Of a stretch of 64,000 nucleotides of DNA, positions 61,145 to 64,000 are shown piece by piece (the first letter of the stretch is position 1; every line of letters begins with the position of its first letter). A model generated the notes under the pieces. That model saw only the letters and a program-made list of their open reading frames with translations. It did not search any database and was not told where the DNA came from. A program made the position numbers and the translations under genes. The stretch is from Phytopythium helicoides (Eukaryota; Oomycota; Peronosporomycetes; Pythiales; Pythiaceae), in NCBI GenBank assembly GCA_024867545.1, contig JANFNE010000004.1, positions 248,001 through 312,000 of the forward strand. The letters are read 5' to 3'.

Positions 61145-62523
61145 ATACTTTGTGCGATATGCATGATTGATCACACGCTGAGTTTGATATCTGTTGGTGA
61201 AAGCCATTGCACTGGCGCATGAGACTCTGTGAGCATTGCATTCAGATGGCCGACTGCGACAAATAAAGTTCCTTGGTTATCTCCAACGTTGAGCTCAGTT
61301 GTAAAACGCCACGTGTTAGACCCCAATAATCCCTGTCATTACGTCTCTACAAACCCTACAACTTCGCACTGAATGGTGCCTCATGCATCCAGATAACGCC
61401 GCCGCACATTGAGCTTCCCATTCGCAAAGTTCAGATACCCACGCACAAGGAACTTGCCGTAGCGATTGCGGCCCTTCCCGATCACTTCGTACCGTGTATG
61501 CACCTCATCTTCGGCACTCTCACCACCAGCATCATTGCCGTCGAAAAGTGCGTTTGGAAGCTTCATAAACTGCAGCTCGATCTGGTTTTCGGGGACCTTG
61601 ATAATTCGCCCGTTGAACTGCTTCAGTTTGAAGAATCCCGTGTATTTGCCCGAGATTGGTCGCCGGTCCCCCCGATCACGCTGCAGCCCGCGTGACACGT
61701 ACTCGAATGCGCTCACTTGGCCAGTAGCAAAGTCCTCGTCGCAGAATCCCCAGCTTCCTTCGAAGCACGCCCGTCGACTGTGACGGATGGAATACGTGCC
61801 CTTCAGAGTCGGAAAGTTACGATCATCACCTTGCACATTTTCAAAAATCGTGTACTCGTCAGGGATGTGGTGCGGGATTTCTGGTGCCCTTGGCTTTGTA
61901 GTCGCTTTAGACTTTGCTGCCTTCGATTTTGCCTTTGTCTTCGGCTTGGGCTTTGCTGGTGGCGCAACTCGCAGAACAACGCGTGGTCGCTTCCGTGGTC
62001 GGGACTCATCGTCTTCAGATGAAGACGATGACGAGCTGCTACTGCCAGAGCTACTACTGGAACTACTGCTGGAGCCGCTGCTGGAGCTGCTAGAGCTGCT
62101 ACTACTGCTACTACTGTAGATAACAACCGTCGTACTGCTGGAGTCGCTGTCAACGGTTGTCTCGTGGAGCTGGTTCGGAGTATTCTCTTCTGCTTTCTTT
62201 TCCGCTGTGACGAAGTCTGGATCGACGGTAATGCTCGATTCATCAGCATAGAGGTCAAACACAGTTTTGCCCTCCAAGGCCGCCTCATCATCTTCCACCG
62301 TCACAACATCGATGTCCAAGTCTTCGGCGTCGTCGTCCATTTCGTCGTCACCGAACCACTGAGGCGCGTCACCTACAGGAGCCGCGGCCAAAAAGACGGA
62401 CCCGCCATCATCATCACTGTCAGATCGGGGGTCATCGTGCGTTTCCAACTCGAGGTCTTCACCAACGGCGTCGTTGTCGTCAACCCCAGTAGACGGCGCC
62501 ACGTCACGTGAGGACAGCATGAA
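61145..62523 (-). repeat. Right arm of the 1.38-kb inverted repeat
   Basis: Reverse complement of 51604-52981. The arms are about 97-98 percent alike at the protein level by eye and are separated by about 8.2 kb holding the ankyrin-kinase gene. Confidence 0.9.
61381..62520 (-). CDS. Ser-rich acidic/basic protein, right copy
   Basis: 379 residues from ATG 62520 (MLSSRDVAPSTGVDDNDAVG). Same layout as the left copy: acidic region, Ser run, basic KPKPKTKAKSKA block and a C-terminal domain with FPTLKGTYSI, FEGSWGFCDEDF, GKYTGFFKLKQFNG and GRNRYGKFLVRGYLN. The repeated G-x-Y / Y-G-K-F strands suggest a beta-barrel-like fold; the family is not recognised. Directly upstream on the same strand lies coding-like sequence in another frame (62735-62521) that continues the acidic gene 62781-63860. 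This copy may therefore be the C-terminal part of a larger protein broken by a stop and a frame slip. Confidence 0.6.
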   Translation of the reverse strand: MLSSRDVAPSTGVDDNDAVGEDLELETHDDPRSDSDDDGGSVFLAAAPVGDAPQWFGDDEMDDDAEDLDIDVVTVEDDEAALEGKTVFDLYADESSITVDPDFVTAEKKAEENTPNQLHETTVDSDSSSTTVVIYSSSSSSSSSSSSSGSSSSSSSSSGSSSSSSSSSEDDESRPRKRPRVVLRVAPPAKPKPKTKAKSKAAKSKATTKPRAPEIPHHIPDEYTIFENVQGDDRNFPTLKGTYSIRHSRRACFEGSWGFCDEDFATGQVSAFEYVSRGLQRDRGDRRPISGKYTGFFKLKQFNGRIIKVPENQIELQFMKLPNALFDGNDAGGESAEDEVHTRYEVIGKGRNRYGKFLVRGYLNFANGKLNVRRRYLDA

Positions 62524-63860
62524 GTTTTCTCGGGAGCATCGTTGCTTGGTCTGAGGAGGGGACTCGTAGGCGACTGAATCAGTGCAGCTATTTCATCCGT
62601 CATGTGCACATCTTCATCGTCAACCGCAGCATCTTTCATATCCTCCACCTCTCTGATCACCACTCTATGTGGCGCCTCTTCACTTGCCGCTTGCTCTGCA
62701 CCGCTAGCTTCAGTGGTCTCGTACTTTCGCTGCACCTTTCCTTCTCGATTGTATCCCCATTCACGCAGGTCTTCGCCCCATCACGGGAAGCCTCCGACGT
62801 GTTGGTGGACATATTCCTCGCCTAAATCGTCGCCTTCAGCATCTTCTATCTGTTCCTCCACCTGGAATACCACCACAGTCCCTTCAGCGTCGACTTCAGA
62901 AGTTCCAGAGTCATTGTTGCCCACGGTTTTTTCTGGCTTCTTCTGTTCGTGGCCCACCGCGCCTAGTGATACTCCTCCAGCGTCAGTTTCTTGCTTTTCG
63001 TTGGAGTCAACAATTTCTATCAGTGTGACAGAACTCTCTGAAGGCAAAACCGCAACATTTTTGCTTCGATTTTCCTCAGTGTTCTGGAATTGTTGGCTGT
63101 CTGGGCTGTCAAGCATTTCAATATCTGGCTTCGGGGTATCTTTGAAAGGATTGTCTTCATTGCATGCAGATGCTGCTGCCGTCACCTTATCGTCATCTGC
63201 ACTGGAACTTTGAACACCATCCGGAGAACTTGCCCCAGCACCGTCAATTGATTCGCCGGCTTGTGAAGAGAAACCTTCTTCCATTGGTTCTACTCTACTA
63301 TAGGCAGCGTGAAGAGTTTCCTCGGAGGCCATTACCACATCCGAGTCAGCTTTACCAGATGATGTCTCCTGTTCCTCCGAGACGTCACCTCCGTTAACTG
63401 CTTCTACATCCGCTTCGACGTTTGTAGCTGAGACTCCGCCATCTTCCACTGCATTATCCACCTCGTTGTCTTGCGCTCTCATTGGACTAGTATCCTCCGT
63501 TCCCGATGCTTGATCCCCGCCACTATCTTGCTTTTCGTTATCAATAGCAGCAGCAGCAGTGGCGGCTCCCAAATCACCACTTTTGTCGAGCACTGCCGTC
63601 TCTGCAACTTGATCAGCAGCAAAATCCTCCATCTGCGCGTCGTGCTTTTGCCCAGCCTCCGCTTCATCCAACGCAGTCCCGCCATCAACTGAATTCTCCA
63701 CTCTGCCTTCCACCACATCCGTCGCCGTTCCTTCCTCTCCGGTCGCCAAATCTCCACCACTCGCGCTCTCCTCGTCCTTCTGCTGCTCCAAAAGTCCCTC
63801 GTCGCTCTCTGGCTGCTCGTCCGCCGCCTTGACCGCCTCCAGCCCCGCGCTCTCGTCCAC
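62521..63860 (-). CDS. Very acidic low-complexity protein, possibly upstream part of the right Ser-rich gene
   Basis: The main frame 63860-62781 (359 residues) is rich in Asp, Glu, Ser, Ala and Gly, with repeated short acidic motifs (EEGTATDVVEG, NEVDNAVEDGG, FKDTPKPDIEMLDSPDS). It begins at GTG; the true start is unclear and may lie near ATG 63943 after a frame change. After a TGA (62783-62781) the same frame goes on to 62521 with protein-like sequence (QRKYETTEASGAEQ, HRVVIREVEDMKDA). A 63-bp GT-AG intron (donor GTCGGA, acceptor before GTGCAG) would remove the stop in frame, but its donor is weak. No domain is recognised. Confidence 0.45.
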
Positions 63861-64000
63861 CTGTCGCCCACCTTCGCTTCTACCAGTCGCCAGCAGTGGC
63901 CGCAGCCGCGCCAGTCGTCTCCGCCACGCCCGTCATCCTCCATGAAGCGCGCGGTCTTTCCGTCCTTTCTCTCCTTTTGACCAGCTTCACAATGCTCATC

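Noticed and set aside
1..64000. RXLR or Crinkler effector genes and tRNA genes
   Set aside because: I looked for secreted starts followed by RXLR/dEER, LFLAK-type starts and tRNA B-box motifs such as GGTTCGAAT. No candidate with the right context was found by eye.

Overview
The window reads as nuclear DNA of an oomycete, most likely a Phytophthora-like member of the Peronosporales. This is inferred from the compact gene layout, short introns (about 43-75 bp) that often open with GTGCGT or GTAAGT, a full-size PDR-type ABC transporter, ankyrin/TKL-like kinase fusions, a PH-domain MAP kinase with an SEY activation motif, and a large family of membrane proteins with leucine-rich-repeat (LRR) ends. 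No organism name can be proved from the sequence alone.

Positions 1-22,100 are dominated by the membrane/LRR family. Copy A (388-9058) is split by a complete Ty3/gypsy chromovirus-type retrotransposon (1658-7962) with two LTRs that I read as identical and a 5-bp target duplication. Removing the element leaves an open frame. Copy B (9184-11583), copy C (15395-17638), copy D (17660-19777, minus) and a frameshifted copy E (19967-22054, minus) follow. Copy F (42950-45342) lies farther on. Between B and C sit an XPA-like zinc-finger gene and the GPI-transamidase subunit PIG-S.

Positions 22,400-51,100 are mostly conserved housekeeping genes: PAT1 (mRNA decapping activator), a small Cys/His-rich basic protein, two related multi-pass membrane ORFs, a small intron-containing membrane protein, SEC13 (COPII/nuclear pore), a decayed membrane-protein pseudogene, a type II membrane glycosyltransferase, a PDR transporter, SNF7/CHMP4 (ESCRT-III), mitochondrial ribosomal protein uS9, LRR-family copy F, a PH/NTF2-like/C2-like/MAPK fusion, a small acidic protein and a PLP-dependent cysteine synthase.

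Positions 51,600-62,520 form a striking unit. Two nearly identical 1.38-kb arms lie in inverted orientation, each carrying the same Ser-rich protein gene. They flank about 8.2 kb that holds one giant gene for about 26 ankyrin repeats followed by a probable pseudokinase and then an intact kinase. The last gene, 62,781-63,860, is a very acidic protein that may be the detached N-terminal part of the right-hand Ser-rich gene.

Several GC-rich genes (SEC13, glycosyltransferase, PH-MAPK, PAT1) carry one-base frame slips, several of them in G/C runs. In essential genes these look more like assembly errors than true breaks, so frameshift-based pseudogene calls elsewhere are made with caution. No tRNA, rRNA or CRISPR array was seen.
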